Of a stretch of 64,000 nucleotides of DNA, positions 1 through 9,046 are shown one piece after another; positions within the stretch are counted from its first letter, which is position 1; the number at the start of each line of letters is the position of its first letter. A program made the translations under genes and the position numbers. The stretch lies in the NCBI RefSeq assembly GCF_000744735.1, contig NZ_JQMM01000001.1, positions 1,364,001 to 1,428,000 on the forward strand. The letters are read 5' to 3'. The notes beneath the pieces are model-generated. The model saw only the letters and a list, made by a program, of their open reading frames with translations, was not told the DNA's origin and did no database searches. The DNA comes from Porticoccus hydrocarbonoclasticus MCTG13d (GTDB taxonomy: Bacteria; Pseudomonadota; Gammaproteobacteria; Pseudomonadales; Porticoccaceae).

Positions 1-1
1 C

Positions 2-802
2 GTTGGACTGGGTGTCCGGATTGTGCCCCAGGGGAGCAAACATGTGGTTCAACGGCTGGGCAAGTTTCACAAAATACTGCCGCCGGGGCTGAATATCATT
101 ATTCCCTATATCGATACCGTGGCCCACCGGGTTTCCACCAAAGATATCGTACTGGATATTCCCTCGCAGGAGGTTATCACCAAGGATAATGTGGTTATCG
201 TTGCCAATGCCGTGGCCTATATCAATATCGTGGCACCGGAAAAGGCCGTCTACGGGGTCGAGGACTATGAACTGGCGATTCGCAACCTGGTTCAGACATC
301 ACTGCGTTCCATTGTCGGCGAGATGGATCTGGATGATGCTCTCTCCTCCAGAGACCAGATCAAGGCCAAGTTGAAAACCTCCATATCCGACGATATTTCC
401 GACTGGGGTATTGTAATGAAAACGGTGGAAATTCAGGATATCAATCCCTCCGGAACCATGCAGCAGGCCATGGAAGAGCAGGCAGCCGCCGAGCGCCAGC
501 GCCGTGCCACAGTGACCCGCGCCGACGGCGAGAAAACCGCGGCCATTCTCGAAGCCGAGGGCCGGCTGGAGGCGTCTCGACGGGATGCCGAGGCCAAGGT
601 CGTACTGGCAACAGCCACACAGGAAGCGATCGAGAAAGTGACCGCAGGTATTCAGGACAAGGAGCTACCAGCGGTTTATTTGCTGGGCGAAAAATACGTT
701 GAGGCGATGCGTGAGCTGGCCGTCTCAGAGAATGCCAAGCTGGTATTGTTGCCGGGTGATATTCCCGCTGCGGTCAGAGGACTGATGAGTACGACGAAAT
801 AG
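2..802 (+). CDS. SPFH/Band 7 (stomatin-like, QmcA-type) membrane protein, 5' end missing
   Basis: The reading frame is open to the first base, and the residues before the first internal start (VGLGVRIVPQGS) match the conserved stretch that follows the N-terminal membrane anchor of stomatin/QmcA proteins. The true start therefore lies upstream of the window, and the GTG at 23 is not the start. Visible are the SPFH domain with the LDIPSQEVITKDN motif, then an Ala/Glu-rich coiled coil (about residues 150-210) and a short C-terminal tail. Family knowledge: these proteins oligomerise on the inner membrane and scaffold membrane microdomains, often beside an NfeD partner; such a partner would lie upstream and is not visible. 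The gene stands alone in the window, 103 bases before a lipoprotein gene. Confidence 0.9.
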   Translation, partial: VGLGVRIVPQGSKHVVQRLGKFHKILPPGLNIIIPYIDTVAHRVSTKDIVLDIPSQEVITKDNVVIVANAVAYINIVAPEKAVYGVEDYELAIRNLVQTSLRSIVGEMDLDDALSSRDQIKAKLKTSISDDISDWGIVMKTVEIQDINPSGTMQQAMEEQAAAERQRRATVTRADGEKTAAILEAEGRLEASRRDAEAKVVLATATQEAIEKVTAGIQDKELPAVYLLGEKYVEAMRELAVSENAKLVLLPGDIPAAVRGLMSTTK

Positions 803-905
803 TCCCGTTGAGTTAATGGGAAACGGGTTTCTGTCAACCGATTCGGCGCAAAAACGTTTTGTACGGGTAAGGTTCAAACCTCTGCCATAGGCGCTGACGG
901 GAGAA

Positions 906-1313
906 ATGACTTTGGATAACAGGACATTGATGTTGCGACTACCACTCATTTTACTGTTGTCCATCATGGCAGCGGGTTGTAGCAGTCAGCGCCAATCCGG
1001 TTACGGTGCAACGGACGGTATTATTATCGATACTCAGGGCGTAGACATGTCCTATTACCACGCGGACCTTGCCGATTGCCAGCGCTATGCTGCCGAGGTG
1101 CCTGTGGCGGAGCGAACGGCAACCTCCGCAGCAGGTGGCGCGGTGGTTGGCGGTGTTGTCGGGGCCATCGTTGGTGATTCCGGCACAGCCAAGAAAGGGG
1201 CCGGTGTCGGGGCTGTCACCGGTGCTATCAAGGGTGTGTCATCCGGTAGCGCTGAACGCAAACGCGTGGTCAAGAACTGTCTGCGGGGCCGTGGTTACCG
1301 GGTACTGAATTAG
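906..1313 (+). CDS. glycine-zipper outer-membrane lipoprotein
   Basis: A 135-residue protein with a lipoprotein signal peptide ending in a lipobox AAGC (about residues 22-25; Cys25 would be lipidated). The mature part has an alternating Gly/Ala zipper (AAGGAVVGGVVGAIVG and GAGVGAVTGAIKG, about residues 76-110) flanked by two further cysteines, one in DCQRYA and one in NCLRGRGYRVLN at the C-terminus. That layout is typical of small glycine-zipper lipoproteins of unknown function in gammaproteobacteria; the two outer cysteines could form a disulfide (inference). The start at 906 has a GGGAGA stretch immediately before it; an alternative ATG at 930 would give a more compact signal peptide with less upstream sequence, so the start is uncertain. 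No operon partner. Confidence 0.8.
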   Translation: MTLDNRTLMLRLPLILLLSIMAAGCSSQRQSGYGATDGIIIDTQGVDMSYYHADLADCQRYAAEVPVAERTATSAAGGAVVGGVVGAIVGDSGTAKKGAGVGAVTGAIKGVSSGSAERKRVVKNCLRGRGYRVLN

Positions 1314-1343
1314 CTGCCAGGAATTATTGATGTGGCGAATCCA

Positions 1344-2102
1344 TCAGGCAATCAGCATCAAGGGGTAAGGCAGTAAATCGGGTAGGTCGGCCAACTCCGT
1401 GGCCGACAGCTGTTCGAAGTTCATTTTTGACATCATGATCAGTGATCCTGCCGGTAGCCGCAGGCACGGTAAATCTCCAGGATGAATGGATTCGACCCGT
1501 TGAAAGTGCACTCTAACGCCATCAACCGGCAGCTGGTCAGCAATCTCAGGTGGCAGTGCTGTTTCGCTCAACAGGGTGACATCCGATACCATTCCGTTGA
1601 CTGCTAACCGTCTCACCACCTCCAACGCCCGATGAAACTGTGGGGACGCGTCGTAAACCAGTACCAGTGGTTGGCTGGGTCGCGAGGATAGCCCTGGTGG
1701 GTGATGTCTGGTCGAAGTGCGGATTCGTCCCGGAAAATAAATATCGTACCCCTCGTGGGATAATGCACACGGCGCCAGCATCCCGCTCTCAATATGGAAG
1801 GTGCAGGCCACTTTCTGCTGTGAAGACAACTGCTCCAGTAGCTGCTGTGCTCTGGATGACGCCATTCGGCTGGATCTGATCATGGCCTCTCGCCCCAACA
1901 GCCGCTCTTCGCCCGAAAGGCTGGAAATTTCTCGGGCAAAGGGCAACCCCGCCACGGCCAGCAATCGACTGTCCTCTATATACAGGCCGGCAAGTGATGC
2001 GTTTAGCCATCTCGCCATGGTCACCAGTGACAACAGGCTGGCCTCGGTGATGCTCAGCGCATCCAGCGCGATTAAAATTCTGCGCTCAGCTTGCACTGTC
2101 AT
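1344..2102 (-). CDS. universal stress protein (UspA) family protein
   Basis: A 252-residue protein with a UspA-like first half (RILIALDAL near the N-terminus, GLYIED at the end of the second strand) and a more degenerate second half. No clean G-x2-G-x9-G-S/T nucleotide-binding motif is seen, so ATP binding is doubtful. I chose the ATG at 2102, preceded by AAGGGG and overlapping the end of the upstream LonB gene by 17 bases; the longer frame starting at 2156 would add 18 residues that do not resemble the family. The overlap implies translational coupling to the protease gene. Family knowledge: Usp proteins are soluble stress-survival factors. A specific role beside LonB is not known to me. Confidence 0.75.
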   Translation of the reverse strand: MTVQAERRILIALDALSITEASLLSLVTMARWLNASLAGLYIEDSRLLAVAGLPFAREISSLSGEERLLGREAMIRSSRMASSRAQQLLEQLSSQQKVACTFHIESGMLAPCALSHEGYDIYFPGRIRTSTRHHPPGLSSRPSQPLVLVYDASPQFHRALEVVRRLAVNGMVSDVTLLSETALPPEIADQLPVDGVRVHFQRVESIHPGDLPCLRLPAGSLIMMSKMNFEQLSATELADLPDLLPYPLMLIA

Positions 2103-4506
2103 CCCCTTGCGTATGATCGACCGAAAATTTTCGGGCGACTTGTATCCAAGCTTCAATCTTTGCCATCACCTTGCCGTTTACGGAGTCAGTCGGGTACTCA
2201 TCCTTATCATCGAGTTCACCCGCAGGCAGTCCCATGAGTAGCGTGAGGGCCTCATCAATCGTGGAAATGGCATAGATCTGAAACGCGCCCCGTTTGACGG
2301 CATCGATCACGCGCTCTTCCAGCATCAGGTGCTGGGTATTGGCGGCGGGCATCACCACCCCCTGGTCACCGGTCAGCCCGCGGGCATTGCAAATATCGTA
2401 AAAGCCCTCGATTTTCTGGTTGATACCGCCAATTGCCTGAACCTGTCCATGTTGGTTAATCGACCCGGTCACCGCGAGGGATTGTTTGATCGGGATGTCG
2501 GCTATTGCCGAGAGCAATACAGTGATTTCCGCCACAGAGGCGCTGTCGCCTTCAATCCCGCCATAGGATTGTTCAAAGACCAGACTGGCGGAGACCGGTA
2601 GCGGTCGGTCTCTGGCATAGCGATTGGCGATAAAGGCAGAGAGAATTAACACGGCTTTCGAGTGAATATTGCCGCCCAGTTTTACCTCGCGCTCGATATC
2701 CAGTACTTTGCCGTGTCCGAGCCGCGCCTGGGCAGTAATGCGGGTGGGACGGCCAAATGCGTACTCACCGAGCTGGTAGACAGAGAGCCCGTTGATCTGG
2801 GCCACGTGCTCGCCGCGGGTGTCCACTAACTGTATTTCCCTGAGGATGCTCTCGTGGACCCGCTCTCTGAATTGGTCCATCCGTCTGGAGGCTGCCTCTA
2901 TGGCAGCCTGAACGTGCACGATGCCAATCTTTTCTGCATTCGACTGACCGGCAAAATAGTCACTTTCACAGAGCAGGTCCGTGAGGAGGTTGAGATGCAG
3001 GGGTAGTTTCTGGGCGTCTTCAAGCAGACGGGAGCCCTGCTCAATTACCCGCGCCACGGCACTCTGATCGAGTGGCCGAATTCCCTTGCGATGTTGCAGT
3101 GAGGCGATCAATCGGGCGTAACCCAGCGTATTGGTATCGGTGCGGGGTAACTCCTCGGACAGGTCGGCTGGAACTTTAAAGAGCAGGTTGAAATCCGGAT
3201 CGTAGGCCTGCAGCAGGTAGTACACGGTTCTGTCACCCAGCAGGATAACCTTGATGTCCAGCGGTACCGGTTCCGGCTCGAGTGATTTGGTGCTCACCAG
3301 GCTGAGCAACTGGTCAATCGACTCGATCCGCGCTTCCCGGGACTGTAGTGCGCGTTTGAGCGCATCCCAGGCAAAGGGGTTGGTGAGGACCTTAACGGCA
3401 TCCAGTAGTAGATAGCCCCCGTTGGCGCGGTGTAGTGCACCGCCTTTTATCAGGGTGAAGTCGGTGGTCAGAGTGCCGTATTGCGCTTCGTGTTCGACCC
3501 GGCCCAGCAGGTTGCTCAGGGACGGGTTGTTTTCATAGACGATGGGCGCCGTGCAGGCCCCACCGTTATCCACCAATACATTGACTCTGTACATCGGGAA
3601 TTCGTGTATCCGGTTTTTCAGGTTTTCGGGGACGCTGGACCGTTCTTCCTCTTCACGGAATGCATCCACATTTTCAATCACATCCTGTTTCACCAGAGCG
3701 AGGAACTCGACCACATCGGGGTAATCGGCGTAGCGGTTTTGCAGTTCTCTGAATATCTGTCCCACCGCATTCTGGACGATGGACTGATTCAGTTTTTTGA
3801 ATTGCTCCCGGCTTGCCTTCACCCACATAGGCATTTTTTGCACAAGCCCTTTCAGTTCTTCCTTAAGCTCGTTAATTTTCTGCTCGATGGCAGTTTTTTC
3901 ATCGTCGCTCAGGGCTTCAAATTCTTCCGAGGTAATGATTTTGTCATTGACCAGCGGTGCGAGTGTGTAGCCAGAAGGTGTTTCGAGCATTGAGATATTT
4001 CTTGCTTTCGCTTTTTCTTTTAACTCTGAAAATGCCTGTCGTTCCTGATCGTTGAAGGCATCGCTAATGTCGTTAAGCCTTGCTTTGTATTCCGCACTTT
4101 GAAATACGCCGGGTATGGTGACCAGCAAATCTTCAATGCATTGCTCCATATCCTTGCGTAACTGTCGTGCCAGGCCACAGGGCAGCCTTAACACTTTTGG
4201 TTGATGGGGTGCACTAAAGTTATTGACGTAGCACCAGTCGCTCGGCTTCGGCCGGTCAAATGTCTGTTGGTGCAGAAAATCCTGCAACATCTCGTGTTTA
4301 CCCATGCCGGAAGAGCCCAGCACGTAGATGTTGTAACCTTCGTGGCGGATTCCCAGCCCGAAGCGCAGGGCGTCAAGGGCGCGATCCTGTCCATAGTAAT
4401 TGTCGAGGTGCTCGAGTTCAGTCGTATCACCGAAGGGCAGGGTGGCTGGATCACAATGCCGATAGAGACTATCGGCGGGTAAAGGCAGAGGCTGTTTGTT
4501 ATTCAC
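2086..4506 (-). CDS. LonB-type ATP-dependent protease (AAA+ / S16)
   Basis: An 806-residue Lon-family protease without the classical N-terminal Lon substrate domain. Walker A is GSSGMGKH (residues 64-71). A long helical insertion (about 170-290) follows, then the remainder of the AAA+ module and lid, and an S16 protease domain. The catalytic dyad is visible: Ser655 in EGDS and Lys698 in NQKIEGF, separated by 43 residues as in classical Lon. The region around the Ser and the following TGSINQHGQVQAIGG segment is canonical, so the enzyme should be active. It degrades misfolded or regulatory proteins in an ATP-dependent way, probably in the cytoplasm since no membrane segment is evident. First gene of a two-gene unit with the overlapping Usp gene. 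The 202-base upstream gap holds a possible -10 (GATAAT) on this strand but no convincing -35. Confidence 0.9.
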   Translation of the reverse strand: MNNKQPLPLPADSLYRHCDPATLPFGDTTELEHLDNYYGQDRALDALRFGLGIRHEGYNIYVLGSSGMGKHEMLQDFLHQQTFDRPKPSDWCYVNNFSAPHQPKVLRLPCGLARQLRKDMEQCIEDLLVTIPGVFQSAEYKARLNDISDAFNDQERQAFSELKEKAKARNISMLETPSGYTLAPLVNDKIITSEEFEALSDDEKTAIEQKINELKEELKGLVQKMPMWVKASREQFKKLNQSIVQNAVGQIFRELQNRYADYPDVVEFLALVKQDVIENVDAFREEEERSSVPENLKNRIHEFPMYRVNVLVDNGGACTAPIVYENNPSLSNLLGRVEHEAQYGTLTTDFTLIKGGALHRANGGYLLLDAVKVLTNPFAWDALKRALQSREARIESIDQLLSLVSTKSLEPEPVPLDIKVILLGDRTVYYLLQAYDPDFNLLFKVPADLSEELPRTDTNTLGYARLIASLQHRKGIRPLDQSAVARVIEQGSRLLEDAQKLPLHLNLLTDLLCESDYFAGQSNAEKIGIVHVQAAIEAASRRMDQFRERVHESILREIQLVDTRGEHVAQINGLSVYQLGEYAFGRPTRITAQARLGHGKVLDIEREVKLGGNIHSKAVLILSAFIANRYARDRPLPVSASLVFEQSYGGIEGDSASVAEITVLLSAIADIPIKQSLAVTGSINQHGQVQAIGGINQKIEGFYDICNARGLTGDQGVVMPAANTQHLMLEERVIDAVKRGAFQIYAISTIDEALTLLMGLPAGELDDKDEYPTDSVNGKVMAKIEAWIQVARKFSVDHTQGDDSAS

Positions 4507-4708
4507 TGATTACTCTCTGTTGCGTCAAATCAAATGTGAAAAAAGGTGGCTTCACCCTGGACGAGCCGGTTTTATTATCAGTTTAGTGTCCGAATAGACA
4601 GTTGACCATATTGCGGAGGCCTCGGCAGTGAAAACAGCTTTTACGGGCTATATTGGTTCAGGATTATGGATTGTGCCCAGATAGTCAAAGGCAGACGATA
4701 GAGAGTGG

Positions 4709-5251
4709 CTATTGTTTTACAGGCCGTTTTTGCAGTTTGCGCTGCAGGGTTCGACGGTGCATGCCCAGACGGCGAGCAGTGGCGGAAATATTGCCGTCAT
4801 TTTCTGCCAGAACCCGCTGGATATGTTCCCACTCAAGACGCTCCACCGAGGGCGGACCTTCGCTGATCCCGGTTGTCTCGGGGGTGGCATCGGTATCGAA
4901 CGTCGCGAGGATATCCTCCACGGAGGCGGGTTTGCAAAGATAGTTCAGGGCTCCCAGTTTGATGGCCTCCACCGCCGTGGAGATACTGGAATAGCCGGTG
5001 AGGATCAGCACCTCGAGTTTGGGGTTGATCCGGATCAGCTGTGGTAGCAGATGAAGTCCTGACTCGGATTCCAGTTTAAGGTCCACCACAGCCCGGCGGG
5101 GATTATGTTGCCGGCACAAGTCCAAGGCCTCGGAGGCATTGCCTGCGGTGAGTACCTGATAGCCGCGGCGGGTCATGGCACGCCCGAGAATGCGGGTGAA
5201 CGTGGCATCATCATCCACAATAAGCAGATAGTGGTTATCAGGCATGGACAT
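4709..5251 (-). CDS. regA: RegA/ActR/PrrA-family response regulator
   Basis: A 180-residue regulator with a receiver domain (Asp57 in VVDLKL as phospho-acceptor, Thr85 in LTGYSS, Lys107 in CKPAS) joined by a Pro/Thr-rich linker to a Fis-type helix-turn-helix (about residues 138-175, NISATARRLGMHRRTLQRKL). That short architecture, with no AAA+ domain, is the RegA/ActR/PrrA/RoxR family, which controls respiratory, redox and oxygen-responsive genes. The gene overlaps the end of the regB-like gene by 14 bases, so the pair is translationally coupled. It is the last gene of the minus-strand run that begins with czcC. Regulation of the adjacent metal genes by RegA is inference. An alternative in-frame ATG lies two codons downstream. 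Confidence 0.88.
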   Translation of the reverse strand: MSMPDNHYLLIVDDDATFTRILGRAMTRRGYQVLTAGNASEALDLCRQHNPRRAVVDLKLESESGLHLLPQLIRINPKLEVLILTGYSSISTAVEAIKLGALNYLCKPASVEDILATFDTDATPETTGISEGPPSVERLEWEHIQRVLAENDGNISATARRLGMHRRTLQRKLQKRPVKQ

Positions 5252-6503
5252 CCTGTATTGGCAGAATCACTTTGGCTTCACTGCCGGATTCCCGGCCGGG
5301 TTTGATGTCGACGGTGCCGCCGTAGCGTTGCAGTGTGGCCTGGGTCAGAAACAGCCCAAGCCCCATTCCCTCCGGTTTGCTGGAGGTAAAGGCGGTACCG
5401 AGTCTGCCCCGCAATTGTGGCACAACACCGTCACCATAATCCTTGATACAGAGTTCAATGTGTTGCCGATCCCAGCGTACCTGTATATCAACCCGATTCG
5501 GGCTGGCATCGGCCGCATTATTGAGCAGGCTGGTCAGTGACTGGGCGATGGTCGGGTGCAGGCGAGTGTGAATATCCGGCAGGTTATCCGGATAACGGAT
5601 GCTGGCCTGTACGCCGGGACGCATCAGCTGCCAGCGTTCGAATAACCTGTCAAAGTAATGGCGCAGGGCAATGTCTTCGCCGCCGTCGGCACTGCCTTCC
5701 GCAGTGGCCACCAGCTGTTTCAGGGTAAGCCGACATTGTTCAATCTGTTGCTGCAAGATATTCAGATCGTCGTTTGAACCGGACTGGTCTGCCACCATTT
5801 CGTCCACCAGAATTTTCATGGTGTTGAGTGGGGTCCCCAGTTCATGGGCAGTACCCGCAGCCAGTGAACCGATGGCCAGCAGCTGTTCATCCCGCAGCTG
5901 ATTTTCCCGTTGTATGGTCAGCTGTTCCTCCTGCTGTTTCAGGGTGCGGGCCATACGGGTCACAAAATAGGTAATCAGCCCCGCACTGACTGCGAAGTTA
6001 AGCCACATGCCAAGAATATGCAGATTGCTGACGCCGTCGTGATGATGGCCCGGTGCCAGGGCAGGAATGGGTAGGTAAAAGTTCAGCAGCCAGCTGTAGG
6101 CCGCCAGTGAAAGTATCGTGATGGCCCAAGTATAGCGCAGTGGCAATGTGGTTGCCGCAATGCTGATGGGCACCAGATAGTAGGAAATAAACGGGTTTGA
6201 TGCGCCGCCGCTGAAAAACAGCAGAGCAGTAAAAAACAGGATATCCACCAGCAGATGGCAGAAAAATTCCAGTTCGGTAATGACCGGGTAACGGAAGGTG
6301 CGCCACCAGGTAGTGGTAATGACAATGGCGTAGAGGGCGAGAATGGCTCCCAGCACCAGTATAGGTAAACCGATATCCCGTATCTGGCTGAAAAAAAGGA
6401 GGGCCAGAATCTGGCCCCCAAGAGCGATGTTGCGGATGACGCTCAGCTGGCGCAGGTTTTGCCGCGCTGCCGAGTTTATGAATGAATCAAGGGTGGGAGC
6501 CAT
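5238..6503 (-). CDS. regB: RegB/ActS/PrrB-family redox-sensing histidine kinase
   Basis: A 421-residue kinase with about six N-terminal membrane segments (residues 25-185). Three RegB hallmarks are visible: the quinone-associated heptapeptide GGASNPF (99-105), the H-box AAGTAHELGTPLN with His220, and a cysteine at 257 in EQCRLTLKQL, the place of the redox-active RegB cysteine. A HATPase domain with DYGDG and GMGLGLFL closes the protein. Family knowledge: RegB autophosphorylates when the quinone pool is reduced or oxygen is low, and passes phosphate to RegA; oxidation of the cysteine inactivates it. Only 26 bases separate its start from the end of the TonB receptor gene, so co-transcription with metal-uptake and efflux genes is likely, which is unusual for this family. 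Confidence 0.9.
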   Translation of the reverse strand: MAPTLDSFINSAARQNLRQLSVIRNIALGGQILALLFFSQIRDIGLPILVLGAILALYAIVITTTWWRTFRYPVITELEFFCHLLVDILFFTALLFFSGGASNPFISYYLVPISIAATTLPLRYTWAITILSLAAYSWLLNFYLPIPALAPGHHHDGVSNLHILGMWLNFAVSAGLITYFVTRMARTLKQQEEQLTIQRENQLRDEQLLAIGSLAAGTAHELGTPLNTMKILVDEMVADQSGSNDDLNILQQQIEQCRLTLKQLVATAEGSADGGEDIALRHYFDRLFERWQLMRPGVQASIRYPDNLPDIHTRLHPTIAQSLTSLLNNAADASPNRVDIQVRWDRQHIELCIKDYGDGVVPQLRGRLGTAFTSSKPEGMGLGLFLTQATLQRYGGTVDIKPGRESGSEAKVILPIQDVHA

Positions 6504-6529
6504 TACCGGATATTACCAGAATGGTCAGG

Positions 6530-8605
6530 TTACCAGTGCAGAGTTGCTGCCAGATAAATATTCCGGCCTGCCCCCGGTAACCGCTCTCCCAAAGCTATAT
6601 CGCTGTCGCCATTGCGGTTGTAGCCGGCGAGGTGATCCTCGTAGCGATTGTCGAACAGGTTTTCCACGCCGCCGGACAGAGTCAGTTGCGGTGTCAGCCG
6701 GTAGCTGCCGGACAGATTGAGGATCCCGTAGCCGGCGGTTTTTTCCTCCTGATTAAAGTCGGATACCTTGTTCTGGCTGGCGTAGAGGACCGATTCCAGA
6801 GCCAGCATGAGGGCGCGCTGTTCGTAAATCAGAGACAGGCGGTTGTTGAGAGGGGCCACCCGGTAGAGGTTGTCGTCCTCATCCCGGCGTTTGCCGCGGA
6901 CGTAGCTGAGGTTGCCCTCCAGGCGCAGGGTGGCGGAGATCATATAGCCGTAGCCCATATCAGCGCCGTACATTTTGGCGTCCACATTGTCGAACATCAG
7001 TGCCGTGTCACCGCTCATCATGGTACTGAGCATATTGGCGGTGGCATTGTCGGACGGCACGCCCTGGATATAGTCATCAATGCGGCGGTAGAACAGTTGT
7101 GGTGTTGCCCAGGCTTTGCCGGTTTGCCAGTCGATACCGACGGTGACCTCGTGGGCGGTTTCCTCGTCCAAGTCCAGATTGCCAATATAGTTGCGACCAT
7201 CCGCCAGGCCGCCGGTAGCCGCCAGGGGCAACCAGAGGTAGCGTTCCTGATAAGAGGGCGCGCGGTTTTTACGCCCCAATCCCAGGTTCAGGGTGGTACT
7301 GTCGGTGAGCGGGCGACTCAGGTTCAGGGCCAGGTCCAGGTAGGTGAAGTCCTCGTCGCGATCACCGTTGTTGAAGGCGCTCGCCAGCATATCGGCGTTC
7401 ATGGCCATCATGCCCATCATACCGCTGGCGCCGACGGACTCACTGTCCATTTTTACGCGGTTGACCCGCGCCCCGGTCTGTACATGCCATTCGCCGATCT
7501 CGCCCTCCCACTCGGTGAAAACACCGTAGGTGTCCCGTTCCGCATCGTTAAAATTGGCCACCTCGAACAGGGCACTGTTGGGGTTAGTGATGGTGGCGGT
7601 GTGGACCGTCTCATTGCCGTCAGTACCGACACTCAGGTAGCCACTCGCCACCGGCCAGCGTGCCTGCAGGGACCAGGCGGTGTTGTGGGCCGTGGCGTTG
7701 TTGATACGGTACCTGGCCAGCGAGTCGGGGGCGGTTCGCTGAGAATAATTGTCCATTTTGTGATCGACGTGGTTGTAGGAGAGATGTCCGCTGAGGATAA
7801 CCTCCCCGAGGGTGGTGCTGACATTGGTGCCCACGGTATCGCCGTCGATGTAGTTGATGTCCATGGGCAACGCGGGGGTGCCCGTGTCCCGGGTGTCGAG
7901 TTCTCCGGTATAGATTTCGATGCTGCTGTTGTCGTTGCGCCAGCCGTAGCTGAGGTCGTAACGACCGCGGCGGTATTGACTGCCGCCGATCTCGTCATCG
8001 TCGCCGACGCGGGTATCATCGCCTTCGTCATGGCTGAACAGTGCCGACAGTTTGTGCTGGTTGTTGGCCAGTGTGGACTTCAGGGCACTACTGGAGCCGT
8101 CGCTGACACCGTTGAAACGGCTGGAGAGGGAGCCGGATACATCGAAGTCCTCATCATCGCCGAACTCACCCCGGTCGAGGCTGGCGGTCATGTGTCCACC
8201 CAGACTTTCCTGGGCGGCGCTGACCGGCGCGATGCCGCGAATCACCACAAGGGACTTCAACAGCAGTGGCGGCGTGTAGGTGAGCGGCGCGTCCATGGCG
8301 TTGGGGCCGCCAGTGAGGGCTGGGGCATGGTCGATGTGGATACTAACCCGGTCACCGAAGAGGCCCCGGTATTGAGCAATTCCCGTCACCGGGCCGTTAC
8401 TGTTGACGTTGGCCCCGGGGAGCCGTTTCAGCAATGCCGAGGTGTCCACCAGCGGCAGCTCTCCGGGTTCGGTGTCCAGTGTCAGCCGGGTCGTGGGCTG
8501 TATACCGGTCACTTCGATTTCTTCGGGGGTGGCGTGATCCGCCAGCGTCGGGGCGGTTAGGGTGCTCAGCAATAGCGTGGCTACAACGGAAATGTCGCGC
8601 TTCAC
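6530..8605 (-). CDS. TonB-dependent outer-membrane receptor, OprC-like (copper)
   Basis: A 691-residue receptor with a signal peptide (about 1-22), a TonB-box-like EEIEVTG, a plug domain and a C-terminal beta-barrel ending in aromatic residues (LHW). The plug contains GGPNAMDAP (99-107) and an extracellular loop contains DHKMDN (His282, Met284). These correspond to the CxxxM and HxM copper ligands described for Pseudomonas OprC; here the Met (104) and HxM are kept but the cysteine position is Gly100. A Met-rich stretch SGMMGMMAMNADM (about 395-406) lies in another loop. Copper or another soft metal as ligand is inference. The gene lies 150 bases downstream of the DUF3240 gene and 26 bases upstream of regB on the same strand. 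Confidence 0.85.
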   Translation of the reverse strand: MKRDISVVATLLLSTLTAPTLADHATPEEIEVTGIQPTTRLTLDTEPGELPLVDTSALLKRLPGANVNSNGPVTGIAQYRGLFGDRVSIHIDHAPALTGGPNAMDAPLTYTPPLLLKSLVVIRGIAPVSAAQESLGGHMTASLDRGEFGDDEDFDVSGSLSSRFNGVSDGSSSALKSTLANNQHKLSALFSHDEGDDTRVGDDDEIGGSQYRRGRYDLSYGWRNDNSSIEIYTGELDTRDTGTPALPMDINYIDGDTVGTNVSTTLGEVILSGHLSYNHVDHKMDNYSQRTAPDSLARYRINNATAHNTAWSLQARWPVASGYLSVGTDGNETVHTATITNPNSALFEVANFNDAERDTYGVFTEWEGEIGEWHVQTGARVNRVKMDSESVGASGMMGMMAMNADMLASAFNNGDRDEDFTYLDLALNLSRPLTDSTTLNLGLGRKNRAPSYQERYLWLPLAATGGLADGRNYIGNLDLDEETAHEVTVGIDWQTGKAWATPQLFYRRIDDYIQGVPSDNATANMLSTMMSGDTALMFDNVDAKMYGADMGYGYMISATLRLEGNLSYVRGKRRDEDDNLYRVAPLNNRLSLIYEQRALMLALESVLYASQNKVSDFNQEEKTAGYGILNLSGSYRLTPQLTLSGGVENLFDNRYEDHLAGYNRNGDSDIALGERLPGAGRNIYLAATLHW

Positions 8606-8755
8606 GGGGCCGTTCTCCTAGGTTATATCGAGTGGCCAGCATCTTACTGTGGAAGCAACCCTTTGGGGATGTGACAAATTGTCGCACTTGCTGGCCCGTA
8701 GCCTTCAATGGCAGGGGTATTGAACCGGAAGTAATGGTCGATTGGAAATTCGCCA

Positions 8756-9046
8756 TTACAGGTGACCGCTGCAGGCCACAGGAAGCTGCCAGTAATGAAT
8801 GCCTTTGCCGACTTCTTCGGCCAGCCCGGCTATCAGGGCATCCACATACTCTTCCGGCAACAGGATTTCAAACTGCACCCGCTTCCGGCGTCCTCTCACC
8901 TGCTCGGCAATGGAGAGACGGCCCTGTTCGCCGTGGCCGTGTACCGGGTAGGAAGTAAAGCCGCCCACTTCTTCCAGCGAAATCAGGTAGTCCACTAGTT
9001 CCTCTTCCAGTTCGGGGGTGATATTGAGTACCAGCAGGACGTTCAT
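8756..9046 (-). CDS. DUF3240 family protein of heavy-metal RND loci
   Basis: A 96-residue soluble protein resembling the DUF3240 family, short proteins with a PII-like alpha/beta fold that commonly sit directly downstream of CzcA-type pumps. It starts with an ATGA overlap with the czcA-like stop codon, so it is translationally coupled to the pump. A His-containing turn (YPVHGHGEQGR, about residues 38-48) and a C-terminal CSGHL could bind metal (inference). The biochemical role of the family is not established; a regulatory or metal-sensing contact with the pump is a reasonable guess. Confidence 0.75.
   Translation of the reverse strand: MNVLLVLNITPELEEELVDYLISLEEVGGFTSYPVHGHGEQGRLSIAEQVRGRRKRVQFEILLPEEYVDALIAGLAEEVGKGIHYWQLPVACSGHL

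Noticed and set aside
6632-8560. 642-codon open frame antisense to the TonB receptor
   Set aside because: It mirrors the receptor gene in a GC-rich region, is Val/Gly/His-rich with no domain, and the receptor on the other strand has clear plug and barrel motifs.
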